Assembly: GCA_032164245.1 (NCBI GenBank)
Contig: JAVMKO010000003.1
Coordinates: forward strand, 94,425,890-94,489,889
From: Sternotherus odoratus
Lineage: Eukaryota > Chordata > Testudines > Kinosternidae
Length of the DNA: 64,000 bases
Reading direction: 5' to 3'
Part shown: in pieces, positions 22,728 to 34,706 of the stretch
How positions within the stretch are numbered: the stretch's first letter is position 1
How the letters are laid out: each line of letters starts with the position of its first letter
The notes under the pieces: model-generated
Databases searched by the model: none
What the model was told of the DNA's origin: nothing
The model's input: the letters and a program-made list of their open reading frames with translations, nothing else
Position numbers and translations under genes: made by a program

Positions 22728-23128
22728 CCGTATTTTTCGCCAGATAGGACGCTCCGGCGTATTAGACGCCCCCGAGTTTTTGAGTAAAAAAGCCGGACCA
22801 AACCCCCCCCCCCCCCAAAAAAAAACCACACACAAAAAGCGCGCCGCTCTCCCGTCCCCGCCGGGCGGGCTGCTGGGGGAGCACCGCTCTCCCGTCCCCG
22901 CCGCGCGGGCGGGCGCTCCCCGGGGCCCGAGCTGCTCCCGTTCCCCGCCGGCCCCGAACACATGCGGGTGGGCTCGGGGGGAAGCGCCGCCCCGCCCCGC
23001 CCCGCCGGGCCACCTGCAGCCGCCCCAGCTCCAGCTGCTGGTCATATATTCGGCGTATAAGCCGCCCCCCCTAATTTTAAGAATATTTTTGGGGGTTAAA
23101 AAGGCGTCTTATACGCCGAAAAATACGG
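22728..23128. mobile_element. TA-flanked GC-rich inverted-repeat element, copy 3
   Basis: Begins CCGTATTTTTCGCCAGATAG, ends GTATAAGCC- and CGCCGAAAAATACGG-type sequence, and is flanked by TA (22726-22727, 23129-23130). Its left 130 nt is the inverse of the right end of the copy at 5211 (GTCCGGCTTTTTT... and CGTCTTATAGGCCGGAGCG equivalents). The interior, about 22860-23040, is CpG-rich but largely different in sequence from copies 1 and 2 (for example CCCGAACACATGCGGGTGG). That points to different GC-rich cargo in the same kind of vehicle. Confidence 0.8.
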
Positions 23129-23130
23129 TA

Positions 23131-24185
23131 TTAAAGATCTTCTCCGGCTGTCAAAGTTTACTTCAAGTTTGAAGTGCTCAGCACCTCTGAAAATCAGACC
23201 ACATATTTAGAAGTCTTAGGTACAGGTTAAGATGTCTTTAGTTTGGCACTCAGGACTTAAAGTTTTGTCCTACATCTTTATTTCTTGTGATTGAAATACT
23301 TAGCACTGATACATAACACATTTTAAAACCAAAGTTCAAAATATCAGCATCTCATTGTTTAGGAAGAAACAAATATTGACTGTTTCAAGAAAGTAGTAGC
23401 CAAATACTGCTCTTAGAGTCTGATGTAATCTTCAGTAACTACTGAAGTCAGTGGAATTCCTCCAGATTTACACTACTATAACTGAGAAGAATTTGGTCAA
23501 AAACTTTCACTTATTTAAAAAAGCACAGTTTGTACTAAAAATAGGTTTCTCGACAAGGAATTTAATAAGTTGTTGATTATGCACAAAATTTTTCTCTTTT
23601 GGTGATTGGGCCCGTGGCTTTTTATGCAGCTAAGCAAAATTGGCAAGTGGTCTAAGTCCAGTCTGTTCCATCTTCTCCCTTTTTCCCCTTTCAACAAGTA
23701 CAAGTCTACTGATGTCACCACTATAGAAGCTTTTCCCACACAGCACCTCTAACCCCAGAGCAGACTTCAAATAACTGCTCCTGAGCAAATATGTCTATCA
23801 CATTGTTATAATAGTCTGCCCATTTACTTTTATCTATTTTCTTAAATAATCCCCTTATTTTATGAACATATTCTCTGTGACTCATTCTACCAAATTTTGA
23901 GGTTTCTAAATTTGAGGCAATATGCCTCTGGAGTAATTGGAAACCTTTTTAACGTAGATGTCTTAAACTAAACATGTTACATAATCTCTCTTGAATCTGT
24001 TTTATTAAACCCTTCAAAGCTTTTTTACCAGTGAGTATGGGGAATCATTCTGTATTCATCAGGGATTCCGTGTACACAGCAAATCCTTTTAAAGGTATTC
24101 AAATATTCTTCAATGCAGTTGGTCTCTCTATTACAAGTACAGCTTATCTCAACTGTGTGATCCCTGGTGAACATTACCTGTGGTC
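23131..24185. other. Intergenic, old repeat trace
   Basis: Near 23430-23510 a phrase of the CTCCAGATTTACAC..TAACTGAGA type recurs widely in turtle and bird DNA. No gene found. Confidence 0.45.
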
Positions 24186-25236
24186 TTAGGGATCAGTTTT
24201 TGTAAGTCCAGTATGCTCAGGGTGTGCTGCTTCTCTTTTTCTTGCCTCTTCTCAGGTTTCAGTTTTTCGGTCTTTGTGCTTTTTGTTCTCTAGCTCCACT
24301 GCTCTTTGGGCCACTTCTAGTGTTGCTTCTCTGCTTTCCGCTTTTACTTTTTCTGCCTCCAGTTTTTGTTCTGCCTGTTTGCAACTCACTTTCTTAGGCC
24401 TCCTGCTCCTTTTCACTATTTCCTGTCGGTCTTCTCTACTATCTCCACTAGTTTTTGGATCCCTAACATGACCAGTTCAAGCTTTATGGCTGCCTCACTG
24501 GGATTGGTGCTGTGGTGGAGAGTCTATACCTTTCCACACTCTAAACCTAGGGTAACAGAGTGTGATTCTCTCCCACTTTGCAGACCACTAACTTTAAGCT
24601 ATTTTCCCAGCCTAAGTTAAATCCTATCTCCCCAAATCCTCCAAACTTGACCAGTTAGGACTTGGGGTTCCGCTACCACCATTCAAGTGAATCTCCAAGA
24701 CCCTCTCCCTCTCTGCCTGAGAGATCGGGACACTTAACGCTGCTTCACCCTTCCCTGATTAGCCTTAGGCAAAGCAAACGCAGCACCAGACTCACTCCCT
24801 GTGAGCCTGCCAGATCCAACGCTTCAGATCACTTTACTAGAATTACCAGACAATTCTTATAGGTATAAAAGTTTAATAAAGAAAAGAACAAGCATACGAT
24901 TACAATACAACTTCACAGAAATAGAGCTCCCTAACCCTTCCCTCTGAAAAGGCTAGTGACACCCTAGATCAGGTACAAAAACTTATGAAATTCAAATGTT
25001 ACTTACAGTCAGCCTAATCTTAGACCTAGAAGGGGGCTTCATCTCTCCCACAGCTAGGAGAGACGAGAAGAGCTTTCATAGCTGGAAAAAGGGTCAAGCT
25101 CACCCAAAAGCTCCTGGGGAACTGAACTTGACTTCCTGGTTCTTCCTCGAGGTGGGCTGCTCTGACGTCACCCCACCTCTCTTAGTTAACCCCTAACAGG
25201 TAAAACAACCCTCCAAGGCACTTCACACTTATGACA
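24186..25236 (-). mobile_element. Ty3/gypsy-like 5' fragment (LTR plus gag start)
   Basis: On the minus strand, sequence from 25236 starts TGTCATAAGTGTGAAGTGCC like an LTR and contains promoter-like and AATAAA-containing AT-rich parts (24860-24900). About 700 nt later, 24480-24190 encodes a charged, Ala/Glu/Lys-rich coiled-coil-like segment (LEAEKVKAESREATLEVAQRAVELE) of the kind found at the start of reptile gypsy gag. Order and strand agree, but there is no second LTR and no pol. The classification is an inference. Confidence 0.5.
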
Positions 25237-25559
25237 GGTGCCCAGCTGGCTTCCTAGGTCTGGACTTCCCTTGGTCTCAGACTCTGTGACTGGATCACTT
25301 TTGATCTCCCTGCTGTTCCTCCATAACTAGAGATCTCATCCAATCCACATTTCTCCTTCGAGCATTCAAGCCACAATCTGAACAGTCTTTCCAAATACTG
25401 TCTGTTAAGTTTAGCATATGTTTCTGGTTTCTTTCTGCTGGGTTACTTTTGTTCTGTTTCCCTTTTCTTTTATTTCCATGTCTTTGTATCTCTTATCATC
25501 TGGTATGTATGTGCCTGGAACGTAATCCTTAGCTAACCAGAAAACTGAGTGTAGATACT

Positions 25560-26000
25560 GTTCCTTATGCCACTGTAATGCTTCCTGAGGGAGTAGCCAG
25601 GGTTGTGAGCTATCTTACTATCACCAGCACTTAGTGCGAGGGAGCCTCATCCGTGCTTGCCAGGCATCATCTCCCTGACAACCCCAGCCACAGGCAGCAC
25701 AAATACTCCCCTCTCAGCCTTTGCAGGCTCTGCTGTGACTTATGCAAGTTAGCTATAGGCAAACTCCAACCCCCAGGCCTTCTGAGCATCTCCTTGGAGG
25801 GTCCAGCCCTTATTTCACTGGACACTCACAGGATTCAGAGATTTGCTAATCCCAAAGGAATAGTACATATCAGCATATCAATTTCACCTTAGGGCACAGC
25901 TCAAATAAACACGCAGCGCTTGAATTTATTCATAGAGAAAGCATAAATTTATTTAACAACAGATTCAAATGTTGGCAAGTACAATTAATGGAAACAAAGG
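25560..26000 (-). repeat. LTR-like repeat, unclassified
   Basis: On the minus strand there are two AATAAA signals close together (about 25925-25955) following a C/T-rich body, as in an LTR. No matching second copy, TG..CA borders or internal region could be fixed. It could be a solo LTR or a fragment. Confidence 0.3.
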
Positions 26001-26359
26001 GTTACATATTTTTTAAAAGTATGCATTCTAGAGCTTGCGCATACTATCTAGATGCCCTCTTGTCTAATCCATTACTGCTTACCTAGCATCCTTTTCATGG
26101 AGCTTTTCAATTAGGATGACTGAGACCTTCCTTTCCTTAGAACGTGCCTGCTGGCAGCTTGTCTTTCTAGATAAAGTATGCCAGTGTGTCTTTCTGCACC
26201 TCTGAATATCTTAGACCAGTCCTTTGTTCTTTACTTGTAGATATGCTGGTCTGCTGTTCCTGTTAATTTCTTCTCTTGAAGTTCCAGCAAATTCTTCATT
26301 AGCGTTTGACCCAGAATGCAAATATGCAGCTTACAATGGAAGTATACATAAAGATACAC

Positions 26360-26563
26360 AAAGTGGGTGAGGTAACATCTTTTATTGGACCAGCTTCTGT
26401 TGGAGAAAGTGACACGCTTTTGAGCTATTCAGGACCTGAAGAAGAGTTCTGTGTAGCTCTAAAGATCGCTCTCACCAACAGAATTTGGTCCAATAAAAGA
26501 TATTAACTCACCTGCCTTGTCTTTCTAATATCCTGGGATCAACATGGCTATAATAAAATTGCA
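26360..26563. repeat. Penelope-like terminal palindrome
   Basis: The left arm (AAGTGGGTGAGGTAACATCT..) and right arm (..GATATTAACTCACCTGCCTT) are inverted copies of about 75 nt around CAGGACCTGAAGAAGAG. The trailing part (ATATCCTGGGATCAACATGG) is the inverse of the GTAGCCGTGTTAGTC start seen in the copies at 52223 and 61372. Head-to-head terminal repeats fit Penelope-like retroelements; the family name is inferred. Confidence 0.6.
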
Positions 26564-26651
26564 AACAATACATAATGGTCAACTAGGGAGATAAGTGTCT
26601 CCCATATTTTCTCTGGTGGAACCTGTTTTATGGCATGCTACCTCAGGAACA

Positions 26652-26680
26652 GACACACACACACACACACACACACACAC
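26652..26680. repeat. (CA)n microsatellite
   Basis: Uninterrupted CA dinucleotide run of about 14 units. Confidence 0.95.
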
Positions 26681-26959
26681 GTATCTCCTCACATTTTATC
26701 TGCACTTACATTTTGCAAAGATTGTATACCAGTGTGACAAAGGCTTTCACTAGAAAGCTTACATGACATTTTTTGGTAAACTAGTATGTAAATACTAGAC
26801 TTAGGGCTTTCCTGTAACACTAATGCATCCTTGTGCCCTTTGCCAGTTGGCATCAATAAGTCCTTGGATGTCATGATTTCTCAAAAGTGAAATTCACCCT
26901 TTACTCCCACAGAATTATACTCCAACTTTTGTTTTTTTAAAAAAAATTATTTCTGGCTT

Positions 26960-28738
26960 TCATGGTTGCAAAGACAACCTCAAAAACATGACCCTAGTGT
27001 AACCAATATAGTGCTATTTGAGGTGGGGGCAGAGAGGAGGAGTCTGCCACAGCATTTGATGGGTCCCATCACCACTTTGTTGAGGGGCAAGGCTACTCTG
27101 GATGGTGCTGCTGCAGCCAAGATATTGATCAGACTGTGTGCTGACTCCTTAGGCTCCTAAACCTCCAGACCCAGGTTCGTGGCAAATCTTTTTGGGAGGT
27201 CCTGGTGGGCCCTGAAATTGTCCTGAGGCAGTAGGTTACTAGGTCCTGTAACCACTTTGGGGATGATGAGGAGCAGGCTTGTGTTGGAGAAGGGGCTCCC
27301 CCCTCTCCCTCTGCTTCCATCGGGTCTTCCTGGATGTTGGCACCAGACCCTGACTCTGGTGTCAAACAAGAAGGGCTGGTAGCACGAAAACCACCAAATA
27401 CAAGTGGTGGGGAGAAGGGCCTGATTCCGGGGGAACACCTAGGCGTTCCAGTATGGCTACTGCATTGGCCAGTGGCTTGCTGGCCAGATGCCGGCAGGAG
27501 GGCTGGTACCAAAGTCTGATGGTGCATAGGTTTCATGCCGATGCTAGGTTCTGGATGGAGCAAAAGATTCCCCTTCAGACTCCAAGAGGATTCTTCTCTT
27601 GGGGACCATGGCAGAGCAGTACCTGCTTCTGCCTGCACATGGTTCTCTTGGGGACCAGTGGCAGGTTGGAGACTGCTTTGTTGGGATCTTGGAGGGCTTG
27701 CCCCTAGAAGGTAGTGAGGGGGCCAATGAACAGAAGGAGCTTGGTGCTCGCTGCTCAGTCCTGTTTCTGGTTACCGTGGTTGATTGGGCTGACAAGATTG
27801 CGACAGCAGGTCTTTTGCTGCTTGGAAGGCCTCTCGGGTTGAAAGAACCAGCAGACACTGGCATCATGGCCACTTCTGGGGGTTGGCAGGGGGTTCCGAA
27901 CTGGACTCTGTGCTCTAGGTGCAGTTGGCAGCACCACTGGTGGCTCGGGGGAGGATGAATGGCCCAACACAGCTCTCACCGTACTGGCCATTCTCTGCTT
28001 GTCCCTCTTCTGCACCCTTTCTTGGTGACTGTTTCTTAAGCTTCTTCCTTGGCACCAGCGATGGAGAACGGTGCTGGGAAGAGCACAGTGCTGGGGGGGG
28101 GGGGGGGGGGAGCACTCTGCATGGATGTCAAAGTACTCAATGCCGATTTGGAGTGGCTTAGCTGTGAGACTAGTCTGACGGCTGCCTCTATGAGAATGGC
28201 CTTCAGCTGAATGCCCCTGTTCTTCTTGGTGGGAGGTCAGAAGTCTCTGCAGATCTGGTACTTATCTTTAACATGAGTTTCCCCCAGACAGTTTAGAGAG
28301 CTAGAGTACAGGTAACTCACTGGCGTCAACTTGCCACAGAAGGTACACAACTTGAAGCACAGGGACCAGGACATGCCTAGCCCTCGGGGTGAAAAGTCCA
28401 TTGATGACTAGGACAATTATTTACACTGCTATATACGCTACCACAAACTAAGAACTATCTGCACTAACTACAATGAACAGAGAAGAGTCCAAACCACTGG
28501 GAAAGAAGATTTGTCACAAGAAGGATCATTCCAGCAACCGTCATGGACAGAATGAACAAACTGAGAGGCCACAGGGCTAGCAGCGTCCCTTATACCAACG
28601 CATATGTGCACGACTCCAGAGGATGCTAGAGCTGGCCCTATGAATACCATTAAGGGAAAAATCTGATGTGACTGTGCACATGGTGCGCACACACCCAGCA
28701 TGGAATTGACATGAGGAAACACTTGAAAAACTATACTT
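26960..28738 (-). mobile_element. DIRS-type element 5' part (terminus and gag), minus strand
   Basis: Read from 28738 on the minus strand, the first 270 nt match the DIRS termini in this window (TTCAAGTGTTTCCTCATGTC, then TTTTTCCCTTA). Gag homology follows: a Cys-rich segment (CFKLCTFCGKL, about 28350-28250), then PTQACSSSSP and a frame reading GPSNLLPQDNFRAHQDL. In-frame stops and a 16-G run interrupt it. It breaks off before RT. The open frames listed on the plus strand here are shadows. Confidence 0.75.
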
Positions 28739-29180
28739 TGTGAATTTCATGTCATTTATAAATTAGACACACAACATAAAATGTTACTACTTTTTCCTTC
28801 TAGTTGGTGCTACAGAGCTAGCATAGCTTTGGAAAAATTAGGTGCTTTCTACTTCAGATTATGAAACTTTATGCTATTATTAAACTAATCACCAACTGAA
28901 GAATCTCTGTTAGGGGTGATGCCTGAGCAAGGACACAGCTAGACTTTGAGATACTAGAATGCAGGACATGTGCTTGAAAACATGCCTACCCATTGTTTTA
29001 CATATAAACTAAAGGCTTAGTAAGGCTCAACAAACATGGAACCCCATAATGCAATTTTTGAGCAATATTTATAAATGCATTTTAAAGACCGATTAAATAA
29101 ACAGTGATACAAACGTGTGTGGTAATTCTTAGCATTTCTATAGTTCTTTCCATCCAAGGATTTCAAAACACAAACACTAA
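28739..29180. other. Intergenic, nothing recognised
   Basis: Short AT-rich spacer between two oppositely oriented DIRS fragments. Confidence 0.5.
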
Positions 29181-29182
29181 TG

Positions 29183-29330
29183 CAGCGGTTCTCAAACTTG
29201 GGTTCATGACCCGGTTCCAGAGGGGTTGCGAGCCACGCGGCCACTGAAATGCTGCCAAATTGAATGTTGCTGCTTTTGGCGGCTCCAAAATGATTGTTTC
29301 CGCTTTCTGCGGCATTTTGGTGAACATACT
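29183..29330. mobile_element. hAT-like MITE left end, truncated
   Basis: GCAGCGGTTCTCAAACTTGG at the start is a typical hAT MITE terminus. The sequence passes into DIRS gag near 29335 without a right end. Confidence 0.5.
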
Positions 29331-29334
29331 CACA

Positions 29335-30370
29335 CGCATGGGTATGTCCGCCTTTACGGACAAGGGCAAACTAGTGGCCAGAACCCCATTAGAATCTGCA
29401 GTCAGTGTGGCTGATATGGCATCAAAATTCATGGCAACAGCAACTGTGATGCAACGGGAATCATGGCTGCACTCTGTGGGGTTTCCCAGTGAGGTCCAAA
29501 ACACTGCTAAGGACTTACCCTTTGATGAGTCTAATCTTTTTGGTGACAAGATGAATGAGTCTTTGCACTCCTTGAAAGACTGCAGGACAGCCCTACTGTT
29601 CCTCAACCCATATATAGATACACTGGCCCTAAAGAGGAAATACTATGAATAGCCCTACAAATGGAGGCCTTTACTTCAACCCTTCTATCACCAGCCATCT
29701 CATAAACAGCAGAAAATGCAAAGGCCAAGATGCTTCCATCTGCCATTTCCAACCCAACTGCACCCGGACCATGAGGTGTTTTGTGACCAGATGCTCAAAA
29801 ACTGAAAACCAATATTTGGAGGGGAATAACAACAGACAAGTGGGTGTTGGATATCATCCATTGCAGCTCTACCATTGAATTTTCTGTCCTGTCCTCCTCC
29901 TCCAAAACCCTCTTTTCCCATCCCTTTTCAGCATCCACTCAAAAGGGGATGCCCCTTTCGGAGGCAAAATCTCTTCTCTAATGGGGAGCAATAGAGAATG
30001 GTATAGACTCAACATTGGGGGAAAAGGATTTTATGTGAAATATTTCTAATTCCCAAGAAGGAAAGAGGCCAGAGACGAGTTCTTCAAGATGTGTGGCACC
30101 TATGTGTATTCCTTTACCAGCCCTTCTTCCCCAGATCATGATGAGATTCATGGTAGAGAAATACCTGGAGAGGTGGTCGTTCTGTCCCGCCTTGCCTTTA
30201 TGCCTTTAGTGCAAAGCAGGGAGGCAGGCATAGACCAACAGCCACTACTTTCAAGAATTCTCTGGTTTCAGGCACATGGGAGCGTTTTCCTACGTGCATG
30301 GGAATACAGCTAGGGACTACACATTTAGAAAAACTCCAATTACAATGAGGTAAGTAACTTCCTTCTCTGG
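29335..30370 (+). mobile_element. DIRS-type fragment: gag C-terminus, RT start, right terminus
   Basis: The frame at 29338-29650 reads MASKFMATATVMQRESWLHSVGF and onward to DLPFDESNLFGDKMNESLHSLKD, the conserved DIRS gag end. RT-start homology (FLIPKKE type) is at about 30040. The element then jumps to a right terminus near 30300-30366 (GGACTACACATTTAGAAAAA, ATGAGGTAAGTAACTTCC). Most of RT, RNase H and the recombinase are deleted. Confidence 0.7.
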
Positions 30371-32430
30371 TTTTGCAATAGTAGAGTTAATCTTTTGTAC
30401 TAAACTTTCATTAACAAGTAGTTAGTGTACCCCTTGGCACTTAGGTATAGCAGGATTTTTATTTTAAATTGGCAGAAGTACATATTCTTACCTAATTGGT
30501 CATTGCTAGATACTAACTTTTAGATTTAGGATTATCTCACCCCACCCCAATTACTGTGAAAGAAAAAAGTCTACAAGCAGACAGTCGAATTTGTTACCTC
30601 TGGGCCCTTTCTAATGTATTGGCACATGAAATATAGTACATCCCTGCAGTATGTGGGGCTCCTGCAAACTATTAGTGCGTAATCAGTTATTTTTTTAAAT
30701 CAAACTAGAAACTGGAGGATACAATTGGAATAGGATTCCCATTCCTGGGTCTAGGTTTCCAGGAAAAGGCCAAGAATCAGTTTCCAAAACAAATGTTTTG
30801 ACCTTCTAAAGTACAGGGAGAGGTGGGCATCACAAACTTACCAGCTGCCAGTATCATCTCACCACTTCTTGTACAGCCATTCCTCTCTTGACTATGGCTG
30901 GTGATCACTTTCATAGGAACGTTACATTCTGCTCTTCTTTACTGCTCTTCTGGATGTACTTCAACTTCGCTCAATAGTTCTTTGAATTCTTTCTGGCATT
31001 TATGTTCCTGGTTAGTTTCAAATAAGATGGAAACGTTTACTTTTTTGGGACACACTACCTCTAGGAGAAAGATAAAGAAGGTTTTTTTGGGACCCAGCTG
31101 CCATTGGTATTGGCTGTCCCTCACTTCAGCATAACACCTTATATTGTGTACGTCAAAGTTCAGGGCACTAAAGTGTTTTGTATAGCTGATCACTTGAAGG
31201 TGGTTTCTATGTTTACAGCCTAAATGTGCATGCATTTTTTTTCCAGAAGACCATATAAAACTGAAAAAACTGCCTTAAAATATTTGCATCATTCTACTCC
31301 TTTATCTTCAGGCTATACCATTTCGAGAGAGTGTGGGCAATGCTCAGTCATCCATTCTGAAATCTGTCAGGTTTCCTCTGTTTAGTTGAGCAATACCACT
31401 GCAATACTCCTTTGGCTAGAGAGCCAGGCTTAGAACCTTTCTCAACAAGACTCATCTTTTGGAAGCATCATCCAACATTAAATCTGTTTGCAACAGAGAA
31501 TGAAAAAATGTTTTGAATGCTAACACAACTTTTTGTAGCTTGTCTTTAAAAAAAACATTTCTTTACTGTCTGTCACGCTAGCCACTTGTCCCCATAGTCC
31601 CAAATTGAAAATAGAACCAGTTTGGAAAAAAGCTGCACTCATTATGTTCAGTACAAGTTGTTGAAATTTAGCATGACAAGAATCCTTTCTGAATACAAAT
31701 TCTGTAACATTTTTCATTTATTTCAGTTGGTAGTTGAGTCCACTGCTAATGGTAGCCATTTTCCTAAATACACATTTGTGATACTGGCTATAGAGAAGCT
31801 CAGTCTAAGAGTTAAACCTGTTTTCCTTCTTTTTATAATAATATCAAATTTAATTTGTAAACAAACATTCTAATTAATACTGATTTAATCAGAAAGATAG
31901 CTGACTAATAATCTGAAGTAGCTACCCAAATGTCCATCCAATGTGTTACAAATGTTATTTTTCAACAAGATGGCTGCTGTGTATCGGAGGCTCAGAGATG
32001 CTCATTTTTAAATAAAATGCTTGAGCTGAAATCTACCTCAAACTTACATTGATGTTAATACAGAGTAATAATTTTGAAGTACATGAAGTCATTTTGAGTT
32101 TACACTGAAGTAACTGATAGCATAATTTGTCTCTTTACTTTCAAGTATTTTGTGGCAAGAAATATTTCCCACATTATGAACTTTCACATTGGTTGCTCAG
32201 AGTAAAATATGTTCATTGTTTAAAATTGAATTACTTAACTTAATTTTCCCTTTGCAATGTTACACTGCAAATGTAAAAATTAAGAACGTTCTCTTTTCTG
32301 TTGATGGTCAGAGTCTGTAAAAATTTCAAGATCTAAACTGTATCTTAAATGTGATGCATACATTTTATGTAGCATCATCATATATCTACATATACAAATG
32401 TTAGTATTCATAGAATGTTAGAGTCCACCA
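30371..32430. other. Intergenic, nothing recognised
   Basis: No coding similarity or repeat terminus was recognised. Open frames of 60-100 codons here are random in composition. Confidence 0.5.
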
Positions 32431-32434
32431 GAAA

Positions 32435-32690
32435 GATAGGTTGGTCTTGGTTTAAGTGAATTTGGGCACATCATTTAGTCTTTGTGTGCCTCAACTCCCC
32501 ATCTGTAAAATAGAGATATTATTTTATTTTTTCCACCCTGTGTCTTGTATGTTTAGACTGAGAGCCCTTCAGGGTAATTATTGTCTCTTACTACATGTTT
32601 GAATAGTATCTAGCACAAATGGGCCCCATTCTTGGTTGGGACTTCTAGGGACTATTGTATTACAAATGATAAATAATAACAATGTTGGAA
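32435..32690 (+). repeat. MIR-like CORE-SINE, old copy
   Basis: Contains the MIR/CORE-type run TCAACTCCCCATCTGTAAAA followed by the L2/L3-type tail (GACTGAGAGCCCTTCAGGG, then CTAGCACAAATGGGCCCC). The tRNA head is eroded. Confidence 0.6.
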
Positions 32691-34565
32691 TCTAGCAATC
32701 CAGTCATTTAATATTTAAAACAAATATTGTTTTAATCTCTAAGTTTTAACAGTTGTGTGTAAGTGTATATAGAGACATTAAACATTCAAAACAAAATCCC
32801 ATTATATTGTGGCTCTGTTCTCAAAAGTGACTGTAAAAATGGCACTGTGAGCTTTCCTGTATGTTGTTTCTCGGTGACCTACATGTAAAATGTGTTTAGT
32901 TTACCAATAAAAAGATACTCTTTTAAACTGTCAGCCTTACAGATTCAACCAGAGATGTGTACGTTGAGCTGGGTTCTTTTTTTCCTTATGAATCACCATC
33001 AGTAATAAAAGTTCTGCAGGCCAAATTAGGCCATCTCTGATGCTTCAAGGGTTACTAGTTACACCAGTTAAACAAATCTGCTGAGGTGCAGAAAAGAATA
33101 GACTCCACAGCACTTCCTTATATGTTTACTATCAGTCCTAACGTGTAGAGCAGTCACAGAACAAAACAAAAGCCCTCTTATTGTCACTTATGTCAGCAGA
33201 TCTAACTCTGAATACACACAGTGAGCAGATATGTTAAGAACATGCCATTTTTAATGTCACTTTTCAGAGTAAAATCATATTTTAATCACTTAGCAAGAGG
33301 GCTGGGGGACAGTATATAAAGGAAAGGTGAAATATGGCATGTTCCTCCTGATATTACATAGCTTTCATCAGTCCACTGCCTCCATGGAGCAATTAAAGCT
33401 TCACATGAAATTGGGGTGAGGCCTAGCTGAATGAAGGTGGAGTCGAGTTGGATCTGCTATCATACTCAACATGCTCCCAGAAGAAAGGACCTTTAATGTA
33501 TGCTGTAAATTACTACTAAATTAATGCAAAAGTATTTTCTGCATTTTCTCCCCTTTGTGGCTTCTAAAAACTAATGAAATGAGACGACTAAACCATATAA
33601 CTATAACCTTAACTGATCAGACAAGAGTGGAGGAGCTTTGTCACTGCCCTAAATGCTAGAGGCATAATAGGAACATGTTGATGATGATGTGAGCATTTTC
33701 ACCATTAAAATATCTTGACTAGTACCAAACTATCTTCTAGTGAAGCTGCATGTGATTGTTCTATTGAGAGATCAATTTTGTGGCCCAAACAGATTTATAG
33801 TGTTCCTTTAATCTGTTAGCAGAACCTCCTCTCTCACATATGCAAAAGGATTTATGTATGTTAAACTTTTCCTAAGAAAACTAGTTCTCTTCTTTGGTTA
33901 GAAAATAGTATCATTATGAATTTGAGACTTTATAGTCTCCCTTTATTTGTATTATCATTTTAGAACTTATGTCCATTTCAGAGTAGAATACACTGTTTAA
34001 ATATAATAGGTGTTTAGCGAATGAAGCAATAGGCCACTATAGCACTAGAAATTTTTGGAGCATACTTGCGCAATTTTATTAACTGCGAAATTAAAGGATT
34101 TATGAAGGAGAAAAGAGTGAAGTCATGTTGTGTGTGTGTTTCACTCCTGTTTTATCGGGTTATGGTGAAAAATTTTAGTTGGTAAAAGGCTATTGGTACT
34201 TCACAATACCATTGAGGATTAGTATAAGCACACTTAAGCTTTGTCAGATTTATTTTAATGTTTGGTAGTTTTGAAGACTCCTAAAGTTTTGGATGTATTG
34301 CTGTTATGTAACACAGAAACACCTTGAATCACTAATGTTTCAGGGGAAGAACTATTCTGAGATGGGAATAAAAGTAAATGCAAATTAAATTTTCAGTTAC
34401 AAAAAGTATTCAAAAGTAGAAGAGTTCTTGCAGACAGTAGTAAGGGCTCAATCATTATTGCCTTACTGATGTGAGTAGACTGTTTCTACAATTTGTAGTA
34501 GAAACTGCAACCAAAAATGAAAAATAGTTTTCAGATTAATGCAATGCTTTGCTAGAGTCAGCTGG
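32691..34565. other. Intergenic, nothing recognised
   Basis: AT-rich sequence without gene or transposon signatures that I can support. Confidence 0.5.
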
Positions 34566-34567
34566 TA

Positions 34568-34704
34568 CCCTGTTTCCCCGAAAGTAAGACATCCCCCAAA
34601 AATAAGACGTACTTCCAGTTTTGCCTCTCGCTGTAATATAATGTAATGTAATTTTGGGAGCAAAAATAAATATAAGACACTGTCTTATTTTCGGGGAAAC
34701 ACGG
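34568..34704. mobile_element. Short TA-flanked MITE (137 bp)
   Basis: Starts CCCTGTTTCCCCGAAAGTAA and ends as the inverse of CCGTGTTTCCCCGAAAATAA, giving about 25-bp terminal inverted repeats, with TA on both sides (34566-34567, 34705-34706). Subterminal ATAAGACG motifs resemble those of the larger TA-flanked elements at 5211 and 22728. Confidence 0.85.
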
Positions 34705-34706
34705 TA

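Noticed and set aside
29260..29652. 130-codon open frame as a host gene
   Set aside because: Its second half is DIRS gag and its start lies in a hAT MITE end.
33290..33330. TATA-box promoter (AGTATATAAAGG)
   Set aside because: No exon, initiator context or CpG richness downstream; likely chance in AT-rich DNA.
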